Origin: an uncultured Erysipelotrichaceae bacterium
GTDB lineage: Bacteria; Bacillota_I; Bacilli_A; RFN20; CAG-826
DNA length: 52,378 nt
Assembly (NCBI GenBank): GCA_902768335.1
Contig: CACXKR010000005.1
Span: 1-52,378, forward strand
Reading direction: 5' to 3'
The translations under genes were made by a program, and so were the position numbers. Shown here piece by piece: positions 35,770-43,813 of the stretch. The notes beneath the pieces are model-generated. The model was not told the DNA's origin and made no database searches. It saw nothing but the letters and a program-made list of their open reading frames with translations. How positions within the stretch are numbered: the stretch's first letter is position 1; every line of letters starts with the position of its first letter.

Positions 35770-36615
35770 CTATTTATTAATAGAGCCTGATACAATTTCA
35801 GTGATTTCCTGTGTGATAGCAGTTTGTCTAGCCTTATTGTATTCAAGGGTGAGTTTATCGATAATTTCATCCGCATTATCATTTGCGTTTTCCATCGCGG
35901 TTCTACGACTTGCTTGTTCAGAAACCTGCGATTCAATAATTTTGTGATATAAAGTTGAAGAAACATAGATAGGAACTAGTTCATCGATCAAGGTCTTGGC
36001 ATTAGGATCGAGAATAGGTTCATATCCAGCTTTGCTTTCTCCTTCAACATTTTGAATTGGGAAAATACTAATTTCTTCAGGAACAAATTTAAGTGAATTC
36101 ACATAGTGAGTGTAAATTAATCTAATAGAACGATATTTTCCGTTAACGAATTCTTTAGTTATTAATTCGCCTAATTTTTTTATTTCTTCAAATTCGAGAC
36201 GTTCATTAATAGAAACGAATTCATTTAAAAGTTTATAGCCTTCTTTTCTTAAATAATTTTGGCCTTTAAAACCAATTGGAATAACTTCGGTTTTATCCTT
36301 TTTAACATTCTCGTTAACAAAGTTAAAGATATTGTTATTATAAGAAGCACAAAGGCCAAGATTGGATGAGACTACTATATATAAATCAGTCTCGGATTTA
36401 GTCTCGACTAAATATGGATTATCTTCTACATCGATATGCGCAAAAAGATGGTGGATAATATCCACTAGTTCTTTCGCATAAGCTTCGTTTTCAAGCATCA
36501 CATTCTTGAATCTTTTCAGCTTCACAGTGGCAACTAATTCCATCGCTTTTGTAATCTTTTTGGTGGAATTAACCGATGCGATTCTTCTTTTTGTTTTGTG
36601 TAGAGATTGCGCCAT
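35770..36615 (-). CDS. atpG: ATP synthase F1 gamma subunit
   Basis: Rotating shaft of F1. The 281-residue protein has the long N-terminal coiled-coil helix starting RRIASVNSTKKITKAMELVA and the matching C-terminal helix ending QEITEIVSGS, both in contact with the beta ring. The central Rossmann-like domain is normal. It follows atpA by 1 base. Confidence 0.97.
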   Translation of the reverse strand: MAQSLHKTKRRIASVNSTKKITKAMELVATVKLKRFKNVMLENEAYAKELVDIIHHLFAHIDVEDNPYLVETKSETDLYIVVSSNLGLCASYNNNIFNFVNENVKKDKTEVIPIGFKGQNYLRKEGYKLLNEFVSINERLEFEEIKKLGELITKEFVNGKYRSIRLIYTHYVNSLKFVPEEISIFPIQNVEGESKAGYEPILDPNAKTLIDELVPIYVSSTLYHKIIESQVSEQASRRTAMENANDNADEIIDKLTLEYNKARQTAITQEITEIVSGSINK

Positions 36616-36616
36616 A

Positions 36617-38122
36617 TTAATTTAATGAATCAAAATATTTTTTAAGAACGTCTTTTAAGGTTTTTTCGAGTTCTTCTGAAATAACCTTCTTAGTATTGAT
36701 CTCTTCTAAAATCTTCTTATGCGAAGATGATAAATGAGAATAGAGTTTATCAAGGTAGTCTTTAATCTTTTCTCTAGGAATAGATTCAAGATATTTGTGT
36801 TTTGCCGCAAATAACTCAATTATTTGACGATCAACAGGGTAAGTATCGTATTGATTTTGTTTTAAGATTTCCATGAGGACAGCCCCATGATTCAAAACTT
36901 CTTTTGTGCTCGCATCTAAGTCTGAACCAAATTGAGCAAAGGCTTGAAGTTCGCGGTAGTTCGCTAGTTCAATCTTTAAAGAGTTTGCGACTTGCTTCAT
37001 CGCTTTAATTTGAGCAGCGCTTCCAACGCGGCTAACCGATAAACCTGAATCGATAGCAGGTCTTTGACCAGCATTAAATAAATCTGTCATCAAAAAGATT
37101 TGACCGTCGGTAATAGAAATAACGTTAGTCGGGATGTAAGCGGAAATATCGCCTTGTTGAGTTTCAATGATTGGTAGAGCAGTAATAGAACCACCACCAT
37201 AAGCTTTATCCAATTTACAAGCACGCTCGAGTAAACGGGAGTGTAAATAGAAAACATCACCCGGATATGCTTCACGTCCACTTGGACGTTTAAGAAGCAA
37301 AGATAAGGTTCTATATGCAACAGCATGTTTTGATAAATCATCAAAGATGATTAAACTATCTTTTCCCTGTTCTAGCCATTCTTCCGCTATCGCCATGCCT
37401 GAATAAGGCGCTAAATATAAAAGCGGAGCGAGTTCACTTGCAGTAGCGGAAACAACAACTGTGTATTTCATTGCACCAGCTTTTGCTAATTTATCGACGA
37501 TTGAAGCAACAGTTGAATTCTTTTGGCCAATAGCAACATAGATACAATTAACATTTTGATCCTTTTGGTTAATAATCGTATCCACTGCAATAGCGGTTTT
37601 ACCGGTTTGGCGGTCACCAATGATGAGCTCTCTTTGTCCTCTTCCTATAGGAATCATAGCGTCAATGGCTTTAATTCCAGTTTGAAGTGGAGTATCGACG
37701 CTCTTACGGAACATGACACCAGGAGCGATTCTTTCAACAGGGCGAGTTTTGTTAGATTTAATATCACTAAGGCCATCGATTGGTTGGCCTAGAGCGTTGA
37801 CGACACGTCCGAGAAGATTATCTCCAACTGGAACTTCGACAACTCTTTTGGTGCGTTTAACTAAATCGCCTTCTTTGATTTCTTTATCGCTTCCTAAAAG
37901 AACGCATCCAACATTTTCTTCCTCAAGATTCATGACCATGCCATAAATTCCATGAGGAAATTCAACGAGTTCGCCTAGCATTGCTTTATCAAGACCATAA
38001 ACCAAAGCAACACCATCACCAACGGTGATAACCGTACCAACATCATTAGATTCAACTTTGCTAGAAAAATCTTCAATCTGTTTTTTGATTAAGGCAGAAA
38101 TTTCGGATGAATTAACTTTCAT
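36617..38122 (-). CDS. atpA: ATP synthase F1 alpha subunit
   Basis: Non-catalytic nucleotide-binding subunit. The 501 residues include Walker A GDRQTGKT (near residue 170), the [15 protein letters not shown] Walker B region, and the arginine-finger segment SRVGSAAQ. It overlaps atpH by one base. Length and motifs are normal. Confidence 0.98.
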   Translation of the reverse strand: MKVNSSEISALIKKQIEDFSSKVESNDVGTVITVGDGVALVYGLDKAMLGELVEFPHGIYGMVMNLEEENVGCVLLGSDKEIKEGDLVKRTKRVVEVPVGDNLLGRVVNALGQPIDGLSDIKSNKTRPVERIAPGVMFRKSVDTPLQTGIKAIDAMIPIGRGQRELIIGDRQTGKTAIAVDTIINQKDQNVNCIYVAIGQKNSTVASIVDKLAKAGAMKYTVVVSATASELAPLLYLAPYSGMAIAEEWLEQGKDSLIIFDDLSKHAVAYRTLSLLLKRPSGREAYPGDVFYLHSRLLERACKLDKAYGGGSITALPIIETQQGDISAYIPTNVISITDGQIFLMTDLFNAGQRPAIDSGLSVSRVGSAAQIKAMKQVANSLKIELANYRELQAFAQFGSDLDASTKEVLNHGAVLMEILKQNQYDTYPVDRQIIELFAAKHKYLESIPREKIKDYLDKLYSHLSSSHKKILEEINTKKVISEELEKTLKDVLKKYFDSLN

Positions 38123-38664
38123 TAATTGCTTCTCCTTTCTTTAAGAGTATTTTCAAGTGTTTCAAGTTTGTATTTGATCGACCCATCAAAGACGTGATCG
38201 TGAATGACGACTTTAACGCCTCCGATTAAACGAGGATCAACTAAATTTTTAAGTTCAACTTCATGACCGAGTCTTTTAGCAATTGCTTCTTCAATCTTTT
38301 TGATTTGTTTTTCGCTTAATTCTTCGGTGGAATAAAGATAGCCTTCATCGATATTAAGTTGTTCGTTGAGTAGTTTGTTAACTTCCTTTTCAACATCTTT
38401 AAAACGATAAATGAGATGCTTTTTACAAAGTAATTTGATGAAGTTTGTAAAATTTTCACTTTTATATGTTTTAGTGAGTTCATCCACGAAAGCATATTTT
38501 GCTTCATCTTTTACAAAATAAGATTCAAGATATTTTGCGATTTCAGGATGTTCAAAAATGACGCTGGAAAATGAGGCAAAGATCTTTTTATATTCTTTGC
38601 ATTTGTTCTCATCTCTAGCGATAGAAACTATCGCAGCAGCATATTTTGAAACAACTGATTCCAT
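38122..38664 (-). CDS. atpH: ATP synthase F1 delta subunit
   Basis: Peripheral-stalk cap that joins F1 to the b subunits. The 180-residue protein has an N-terminal helical bundle ([11 protein letters not shown]) and the C-terminal strand region [26 protein letters not shown] typical of OSCP/delta. It shares one base with atpF and with atpA. Confidence 0.93.
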   Translation of the reverse strand: MESVVSKYAAAIVSIARDENKCKEYKKIFASFSSVIFEHPEIAKYLESYFVKDEAKYAFVDELTKTYKSENFTNFIKLLCKKHLIYRFKDVEKEVNKLLNEQLNIDEGYLYSTEELSEKQIKKIEEAIAKRLGHEVELKNLVDPRLIGGVKVVIHDHVFDGSIKYKLETLENTLKERRSN

Positions 38665-39242
38665 TATTTATCTAAATCCTTGATAAAATCATCAATGAGT
38701 TTTTCGTTATCTTTAGAATTAACTTCACGAGATAGAACTTTTTTAGAGGCATCTAAAGCAACTGAAACGATTTCTTTATGTACCTCGTCTTTGCTCGCTT
38801 CAATTTCTTGAGCGATTTCTTCTTTGGCTTTTCGAACTTCTTCTTCACGAGCTAATTTAGCTTCGTTAGCAATTCTTTGTTTTTCTAAAAGGGCATCTTG
38901 TTTGGCTTGTTCAACTATTTCCAACGCTTCTTGACGTGAAGCAACGATTTGTTTTTCAGCATCTTCAACTTTAGTTTTTGCATCTAATTCTCTTTGTTCA
39001 GCATTTTTAATTTTGCCTTCGACATAATCTTTTCTATTTTTGATAAGTTTTTTTACTGGCTTATAAGCAAAATAGAAAACGACGAGCAAAAGCACGACGA
39101 ACGCTAAAAAGATTGCTAAAGCATCCCACGGATTTGGGAATAGATAATGCAAAAAGTCTTCCTGCTCAAACGGTTTGCCTTCACAAGCCGAGATAGCAAC
39201 CGTCGCAAGAACTAATGGAAATAATCTCACGAGTCTTTTCAT
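38664..39242 (-). CDS. atpF: ATP synthase Fo b subunit with lipoprotein signal
   Basis: Peripheral-stalk subunit of 192 residues. The start chosen is ATG 39240-39242, with a strong AGGAGGTG upstream; a longer frame extends over atpE but has no ribosome site. The N-terminus is a type II signal peptide with lipobox I-S-A-C (cysteine 20), then a membrane helix (about 38-60) and a long charged coiled coil. A lipid-modified b subunit with an extra N-terminal segment is known from Mycoplasma pneumoniae, and this protein follows that pattern. The final helix contacts delta. Confidence 0.92.
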   Translation of the reverse strand: MKRLVRLFPLVLATVAISACEGKPFEQEDFLHYLFPNPWDALAIFLAFVVLLLVVFYFAYKPVKKLIKNRKDYVEGKIKNAEQRELDAKTKVEDAEKQIVASRQEALEIVEQAKQDALLEKQRIANEAKLAREEEVRKAKEEIAQEIEASKDEVHKEIVSVALDASKKVLSREVNSKDNEKLIDDFIKDLDK

Positions 39243-39253
39243 TGCGGCACCTC

Positions 39254-39487
39254 CTAGTGACCATAGACGAAAATAAGAAGAATGGAAATAAGTAAAGCAT
39301 AGATACCACAAGTTTCAACTAATGCAGCACCGATAATCATCGAAGAACGAAGTTTGCCGTACATTTCAGGATTGCGAGCCATACCTTCAATAGCTTTTCC
39401 TACAAGGAAACCTTCACCGATAGATGAACATCCTGAAGAGAAGATTGCTATTGCGGCTGCTAAAGCAATTAAACCAACATCACTCAT
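39254..39487 (-). CDS. atpE: ATP synthase Fo c subunit, two-carboxylate type
   Basis: Rotor-ring subunit of 77 residues with two membrane helices joined by the ARNPE loop (R38-N39-P40). The ion-binding glutamate is E58 in VETCG, followed by T59. In helix 1 the usual Na+-type Gln is replaced by E25 in S-I-G-E-G, giving two carboxylates per site as described for the Na+-driven Fusobacterium nucleatum ring. The helix-packing GxGxGxG motif is changed to S18-x-C20-x-S22-x-G24, which may alter ring size. AAAGGAGG precedes the ATG, which overlaps the atpB stop. Confidence 0.95.
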   Translation of the reverse strand: MSDVGLIALAAAIAIFSSGCSSIGEGFLVGKAIEGMARNPEMYGKLRSSMIIGAALVETCGIYALLISILLIFVYGH

Positions 39488-40251
39488 TTGCTAACCTCCT
39501 TTCTTGTAGCTAAAGCTACATTATTATCTAAATCTTCTGGTTTTTCTTGAGCAATAAATAAGGCGGTCAAGAAGACAAACACCATGGTTTGGATGAAACC
39601 AGAGAATAAATCAAAATAAGCATGTAATAGCGGAGTGGCAATTGGAACAAAGAAGATTTGATTTACACCACTATTAATAAAACTAAATAACGAAGCAGAT
39701 AGCGACTCTAATGACCAGTTGATAAGCGATAATAAAACCCATCCGACAATCGCATTACCAAACATACGGATAGTCATCGAAATAAGTGGAGCCCACATCG
39801 AGATGAGGTTAATTGGTAGAAAGAACGGAAACGGATCAATGAAACGTTTGAAATATTTCCAGTGATTATATCTTACTGCAGTGAAATGAATGAGAATAAA
39901 GGTCACCAAAGCCAAAGATAAAGGAACGGCGATATTGTTCATTGGAGTTGGTAAGCCAGTAATTCCGATGATGAAAGATAAGAATAGGAAAGGAATAACT
40001 CCTAATAAGATGCCGCCGAAATTATCAAAACCTTCGCCCATCGTATCAGAGACAAAGGCATCAAGTTTTTCAACCGCCCATTCAACGATCATGAGCAAAC
40101 CTTTTGATGGTTTCTTATAATCTGCTTTGCGGGCCTTGATACCAACGATGATAGCTAAAACGATCAAAATTAAAATAATGCACAATCCAATGAATATTGG
40201 AGCGCTGGGGAATTTAAATTTCAAATATTCTTCAGTATAAACTCCAGCCAT
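39484..40251 (-). CDS. atpB: ATP synthase Fo a subunit
   Basis: Ion-channel subunit of 255 residues with about five to six membrane helices. The essential arginine lies in SMTIRMFGNAIVG, and the last helices include HAYFDLFSGFIQTMVFVFLTALFI, as in other AtpB proteins. It overlaps atpE by 4 bases and atpI by one. Confidence 0.96.
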   Translation of the reverse strand: MAGVYTEEYLKFKFPSAPIFIGLCIILILIVLAIIVGIKARKADYKKPSKGLLMIVEWAVEKLDAFVSDTMGEGFDNFGGILLGVIPFLFLSFIIGITGLPTPMNNIAVPLSLALVTFILIHFTAVRYNHWKYFKRFIDPFPFFLPINLISMWAPLISMTIRMFGNAIVGWVLLSLINWSLESLSASLFSFINSGVNQIFFVPIATPLLHAYFDLFSGFIQTMVFVFLTALFIAQEKPEDLDNNVALATRKEVSK

Positions 40252-40682
40252 TATTTCTCATCCTCTTTTTGAGCGATTTCTAGCGGTCCTTTTTTAGAAC
40301 GTGCCATAACGATAATAACAACTATTTGCATTGGGCTAATTCCAATGAGAAAACCCCAGAACGAATTATCAAAAAACGAAATATGCCAAAAATATTGAAG
40401 GAGGACTAATACTAGTATTCCTGCAACATATAAAGCCATTCTCACGAAATAAAGCAGTAAGAATAGAGAACTTTTTGTTTCTTTTAAAGCAAGTTCAGAA
40501 CTCTTGTAAAGTAAGAATAGATTTAAAACTTCAACGGCAGTTCCTACGCTTACACCAACCATCCAACCAAATTGGCCGAAAACAGCACCAACAATCGAAG
40601 CAAGAATTAAAACAACGCCAATTAAAATGGCTAAAAGGATCATTCTTGTTAATTCAGAACATTTAGCCAAATAATTTTTCAT
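40251..40682 (-). CDS. atpI: ATP synthase subunit I (AtpI-like)
   Basis: A 143-residue membrane protein with four hydrophobic helices placed first in the atp operon, the position of AtpI, which helps c-ring assembly in some Firmicutes. Sequence similarity among AtpI proteins is low, so the call rests on position and topology. It ends with a basic/acidic tail (ARSKKGPLEIAQKEDEK). Confidence 0.72.
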   Translation of the reverse strand: MKNYLAKCSELTRMILLAILIGVVLILASIVGAVFGQFGWMVGVSVGTAVEVLNLFLLYKSSELALKETKSSLFLLLYFVRMALYVAGILVLVLLQYFWHISFFDNSFWGFLIGISPMQIVVIIVMARSKKGPLEIAQKEDEK

Positions 40683-40690
40683 AATTATTT

Positions 40691-40720
40691 ATATTAATAT
40701 TCACACACGAAAAAAGTCAA
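40691..40720 (-). promoter_or_regulatory. candidate atp operon promoter overlapping the pfp terminator
   Basis: Minus-strand TTGACT (40715-40720), 18-base spacer, TAATAT (40691-40696), then a short leader to atpI. The -35 box is part of the terminator stem of the upstream gene. Confidence 0.42.
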
Positions 40721-40737
40721 GCATAGCCTGACTTTTT
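40711..40737 (-). terminator. terminator of the phosphofructokinase gene
   Basis: AAAAAGTCA (40711-40719) pairs with TGACTTTTT (40729-40737); two more GC pairs close the loop. A minus-strand T-run follows. Confidence 0.75.
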
Positions 40738-40754
40738 CTTATAAATTAATTTTA

Positions 40755-41954
40755 TTAAACACGAACTTTTTTAAGAAGAGTGGTTTCAATAATGCCATCC
40801 TTCATTTTGATTTCAAGTTCACCTTTGATGAGAGGTTCACAATACGCTTTAAACGAAGCGTCCATATGTGAATCATCTTTCATCATTGTAGAAGGAACTT
40901 TTCTTTCAACGTTAGCAATCTTGCTAATATCAACTGGTTTGTATTCAACTTTATAAGGAGCATCGCTTAAACGTTTGATGGCGATCATGTGTCCGGTCAT
41001 TCCTTCAACAGCATGTTTCACCGCTTCTCTACCACAAGCTTCTGCTTCTTCTGAATCAACTTTGGATGTTAAGAAGGAGAACGCTCTTTGTGGAAGCGAT
41101 AATTCAATTGCACGAACCGAAATTCCTAAGCGAGAATTGATAAGTTTAGCAAGGTCGCTTGCTGCACCACCAAGTTGCTTATGTCCAAAGCTATCGACTT
41201 TGACATTTGTTTCATCTCTTTCGAAGTCAATTCCTTCGGAAATTGCGACAATACAGATGCCTTTCTTCTCATAAATTTCACCGAATTTTTTGACAAATTT
41301 TTCAGTATCAAATTTGTTTTCTGGAAGGTAAATTAAGTCTGGTCTAGCGTGTTCTGGGAGTAAATCAGTTGCAGCAGTTAACCAGCCAGCGTTACGACCC
41401 ATGACTTCAATGATGTAGCCTTTGTAGCGATCGTATGATTGAGCATCGGCGATTATTTCACGAGTTGTGTTAATGACATATTTAGCTGCACTACCAAAAC
41501 CATTTGAATGGTCGGTTTCAGCTAAGTCATTATCGACGGTTTTTGGGACACCCATAACCTTGATATCAAGATTAAGTTCTTTACAAAGTAAAGAAAGTTT
41601 GTAACAAGTATCCATCGAATCGTTACCGCCATTAACGAAAACATAACCGATGTTGTGCTTCTTGCAGGTTTCAATAATCTTGGAATATTCTTCGTTATGG
41701 AAATCCTTTGGAAGTTTATGACGTGATGTTCCTAAGATTGATCCTGGAGTTTGTTTTAGTAATTCGATTTGAGCAGGATCTTCTTTGCCTAAATCGATGA
41801 TGTTATCTTTTAATAATCCTTCAATACCATTGAGTGATCCATAAATGTGGGAAATTTCAGAATGTTTTTGAGCCTCTTTAATTGCACCATAAAGTGAGGT
41901 ATTGATGACTGAGGTAGGTCCACCTGATTGAATGTAAACCATTGCTTTTGCCAT
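40755..41954 (-). CDS. pfp: PPi-type 6-phosphofructokinase
   Basis: Phosphorylates fructose-6-phosphate in glycolysis. The start is ATG 41952-41954 with AGGAG upstream; 22 extra in-frame codons have no ribosome site. The 399-residue protein has the N-terminal IQSGGPTSVINTS, then GGNDSMDT and VPKTVDNDL. Asp in the GGxDS position and Lys in PKTxDND are the residues that mark pyrophosphate-dependent enzymes; ATP-type enzymes have Gly there. Donor choice is therefore predicted to be PPi. A terminator follows. Confidence 0.86.
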   Translation of the reverse strand: MAKAMVYIQSGGPTSVINTSLYGAIKEAQKHSEISHIYGSLNGIEGLLKDNIIDLGKEDPAQIELLKQTPGSILGTSRHKLPKDFHNEEYSKIIETCKKHNIGYVFVNGGNDSMDTCYKLSLLCKELNLDIKVMGVPKTVDNDLAETDHSNGFGSAAKYVINTTREIIADAQSYDRYKGYIIEVMGRNAGWLTAATDLLPEHARPDLIYLPENKFDTEKFVKKFGEIYEKKGICIVAISEGIDFERDETNVKVDSFGHKQLGGAASDLAKLINSRLGISVRAIELSLPQRAFSFLTSKVDSEEAEACGREAVKHAVEGMTGHMIAIKRLSDAPYKVEYKPVDISKIANVERKVPSTMMKDDSHMDASFKAYCEPLIKGELEIKMKDGIIETTLLKKVRV

Positions 41955-41972
41955 ATTCGTTCTCCTAACTTG

Positions 41973-41989
41973 ATAGAGATAATCTCTAT
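41973..41989. repeat. inverted repeat in the pfp leader
   Basis: ATAGAGA-TAA-TCTCTAT lies 19-35 bases ahead of the pfp start. It may be a small hairpin or an operator half-site pair; no T-run follows. Confidence 0.45.
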
Positions 41990-42036
41990 AATTTGCACAT
42001 ATATTTTCCATAAATTGCATATTTTTGTAAAGAAGT

Positions 42037-42062
42037 AATCTAAATTTTTTAGATTTTAATCT
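42037..42062. repeat. nested inverted repeats between pfp and the nucleoside kinase
   Basis: AATCTAAA-TTT-TTTAGATT (42037-42055) followed by a further AATCT at 42058-42062, so one TTAGATT arm can pair with either side. It lies directly before the cre site. Confidence 0.5.
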
Positions 42063-42063
42063 A

Positions 42064-42077
42064 TGAAAGCGCTTGCA
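42064..42077. promoter_or_regulatory. cre site (catabolite responsive element)
   Basis: TGAAAGCGCTTGCA matches the CcpA-binding consensus TGWAARCGYTWNCW at every position. It lies just upstream of the -35 region of the nucleoside kinase and about 110 bases upstream of the divergent pfp gene. A CcpA-like gene is in this window (7200-8201). Confidence 0.72.
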
Positions 42078-42097
42078 TGAATGCGTTTAACTAGTTA

Positions 42098-42106
42098 TGA
42101 TATAAT
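42098..42106 (+). promoter_or_regulatory. extended -10 promoter of the nucleoside kinase
   Basis: TGATATAAT (TGn plus perfect TATAAT) with no convincing -35 box. The strong AAGGAGG site follows at 42114-42120. Confidence 0.6.
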
Positions 42107-42129
42107 GGCGAAAAAGGAGGCAAAATTTC

Positions 42130-43770
42130 ATGTCTTTCAAATTAACATTCCAAGGACAAGAAAAAGTTTTCGAGAAAAAAGTCCAATTAAAAGACCTTAT
42201 TGATAACAAGGATAAATCAATCATCTGCGCAAGAGTTAACAACCGTCTTCGTGAATTAACATACGAAGTAAGCGATGATGCCAAAATTGAATTCCTCACC
42301 GTTAAAGACGGCGATGCAGTTCGTATCTATGAAGCATCTTTAAGATATGTTGTTGCGATGGCGTTTGCTCGTGCTTATCCAATGTTAGAAGTTAGATTTG
42401 CTTATAATGTTTCTCGTTCAGTCTTTATCCAAGTTCTAACCAAGGGTTATAACGTTAACCCAGCTATGGTTAAGAAGGTTAGAGAAGAAATGGATAAGAT
42501 TATTAATGCAGATTATCCACTCGTTAGAGGCAAATATTCTACCGAAGAAGCTGTCAAAATTTATAAAGACAACAATTTAAATGATAAATTAGATGCTTTG
42601 CAATACCGTCCAGAGAAGACCATTCATTTATATGAATGCAATGGCTATTACAACTATATGTTTAGCCGCATGGTCCCATCGACCGGTTATTTAAAAACAT
42701 TTGATTTATTCTATTATTCCCCAGGTATGATTCTTCAATACCCAAGAGCAGAAGTTGGCGGAGTAATTCCACCATTTGAAGATGCTCCTACATTTGGTAA
42801 AACTCTAAAAGAATCGCACGAATGGGCGAAGATTGCAGGCGCTGATACAGTCGTCGGCATCAACAAGCACATCCAACGTGATGGCGTCATTGATTTCATT
42901 CAACTTTGTGAAGCAAGACATAATAGAATGCTTGCAGAACTCGGTGAAAAAATCGTTTCTGATAGCAACATCCGTTTAATTTGTATCGCTGGTCCATCTT
43001 CTTCAGGAAAGACCACCTTTGCAAATAGACTGAGAGTTGAACTTCTTTCAAGAGGTTTAAAACCAATTAGAATATCTTTGGATGACTATTATCTACCAAA
43101 ATCACAAGCACCAAAAGATGAAGATGGTAAACCAGATTTAGAATCCATCGAAGCTTTGGATATCGATTTATTCAATAAGAATATGCTCGATTTAATCAAT
43201 GGTGAAGAAGTTCAATTACCACAATTTGATTTCAAACTTGGTAAACGTGTTCCTGGTCGTAGAATTAAAGTCGGATTAGATGAACCAATCATCATCGAAG
43301 GCATTCATGCCTTGAATGACCGTATGACCACCCTCATTCCGAGACACCAAAAATTCAAAATCTTCATCGCGCCACAAGCACAAATTAATCTTGATAACAC
43401 CAATCCGGTTTCTATCACCGACCTTAGACTATTACGTCGTTTAGTCCGTGACTATAAATTTAGAAACGCTGCCGCAGAAGAAACAATCTCAATGTGGCCA
43501 AGTGTTAGAAGAGGCGAATTCAAATGGATTTATGACACTCAAGAAGGTGCTGACTATGTTTATAACTCAATGCTTTCTTATGAATTATGCGTCATGAAAA
43601 AATATGCTCTTCCACTACTTCAAAATGTCGATGTTGAAAGCGAATATTTCCCAGTCGCCGAGAGATTGATTAGAATGCTTAAATACTTTGAAGATATGCC
43701 AGATGAATGGGTCCCATGTAACTCACTCATGAGAGAATTCATCGGCGGATCTTGCTACGAAGGTGCATAA
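42130..43770 (+). CDS. nucleoside kinase with TGS and SAD-like domains
   Basis: A 546-residue protein common in Firmicutes and Thermotogae. It has an N-terminal TGS-like domain (about 1-65), a second domain resembling the editing region of threonyl/alanyl-tRNA synthetases (about 65-270), and a C-terminal uridine kinase/PRK domain with Walker A GPSSSGKTT near residue 290 and a DDYY segment. It probably phosphorylates uridine, cytidine or a related nucleoside; the role of the N-terminal domains is unknown. A strong ribosome site AAGGAGG lies ahead. A cre site upstream suggests carbon control. Confidence 0.88.
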   Translation: MSFKLTFQGQEKVFEKKVQLKDLIDNKDKSIICARVNNRLRELTYEVSDDAKIEFLTVKDGDAVRIYEASLRYVVAMAFARAYPMLEVRFAYNVSRSVFIQVLTKGYNVNPAMVKKVREEMDKIINADYPLVRGKYSTEEAVKIYKDNNLNDKLDALQYRPEKTIHLYECNGYYNYMFSRMVPSTGYLKTFDLFYYSPGMILQYPRAEVGGVIPPFEDAPTFGKTLKESHEWAKIAGADTVVGINKHIQRDGVIDFIQLCEARHNRMLAELGEKIVSDSNIRLICIAGPSSSGKTTFANRLRVELLSRGLKPIRISLDDYYLPKSQAPKDEDGKPDLESIEALDIDLFNKNMLDLINGEEVQLPQFDFKLGKRVPGRRIKVGLDEPIIIEGIHALNDRMTTLIPRHQKFKIFIAPQAQINLDNTNPVSITDLRLLRRLVRDYKFRNAAAEETISMWPSVRRGEFKWIYDTQEGADYVYNSMLSYELCVMKKYALPLLQNVDVESEYFPVAERLIRMLKYFEDMPDEWVPCNSLMREFIGGSCYEGA

Positions 43771-43784
43771 GAAAAAATCAATTT

Positions 43785-43813
43785 AAAAGCCTAGTTAAAC
43801 TAGGCTTTTTTTA
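43785..43813 (+). terminator. bidirectional terminator
   Basis: AAAAGCCTAGTT-A-AACTAGGCTTTT followed by T-runs on the plus strand and A/T on the other. It ends the nucleoside kinase and, from the right, the yigZ-pepP-glpK operon. Confidence 0.88.

Noticed and set aside
39243-39311. Longer N-terminus for AtpF
   Set aside because: It would overlap atpE for 58 bases with no ribosome site, while AGGAGGTG precedes the ATG at 39242 and the resulting protein has a proper lipoprotein signal.
42087-42299. Minus-strand frame opposite the start of the nucleoside kinase, and other frames of 60-100 codons inside genes
   Set aside because: These lie antisense or out of frame within well-supported genes, have no ribosome sites and no recognisable domains.
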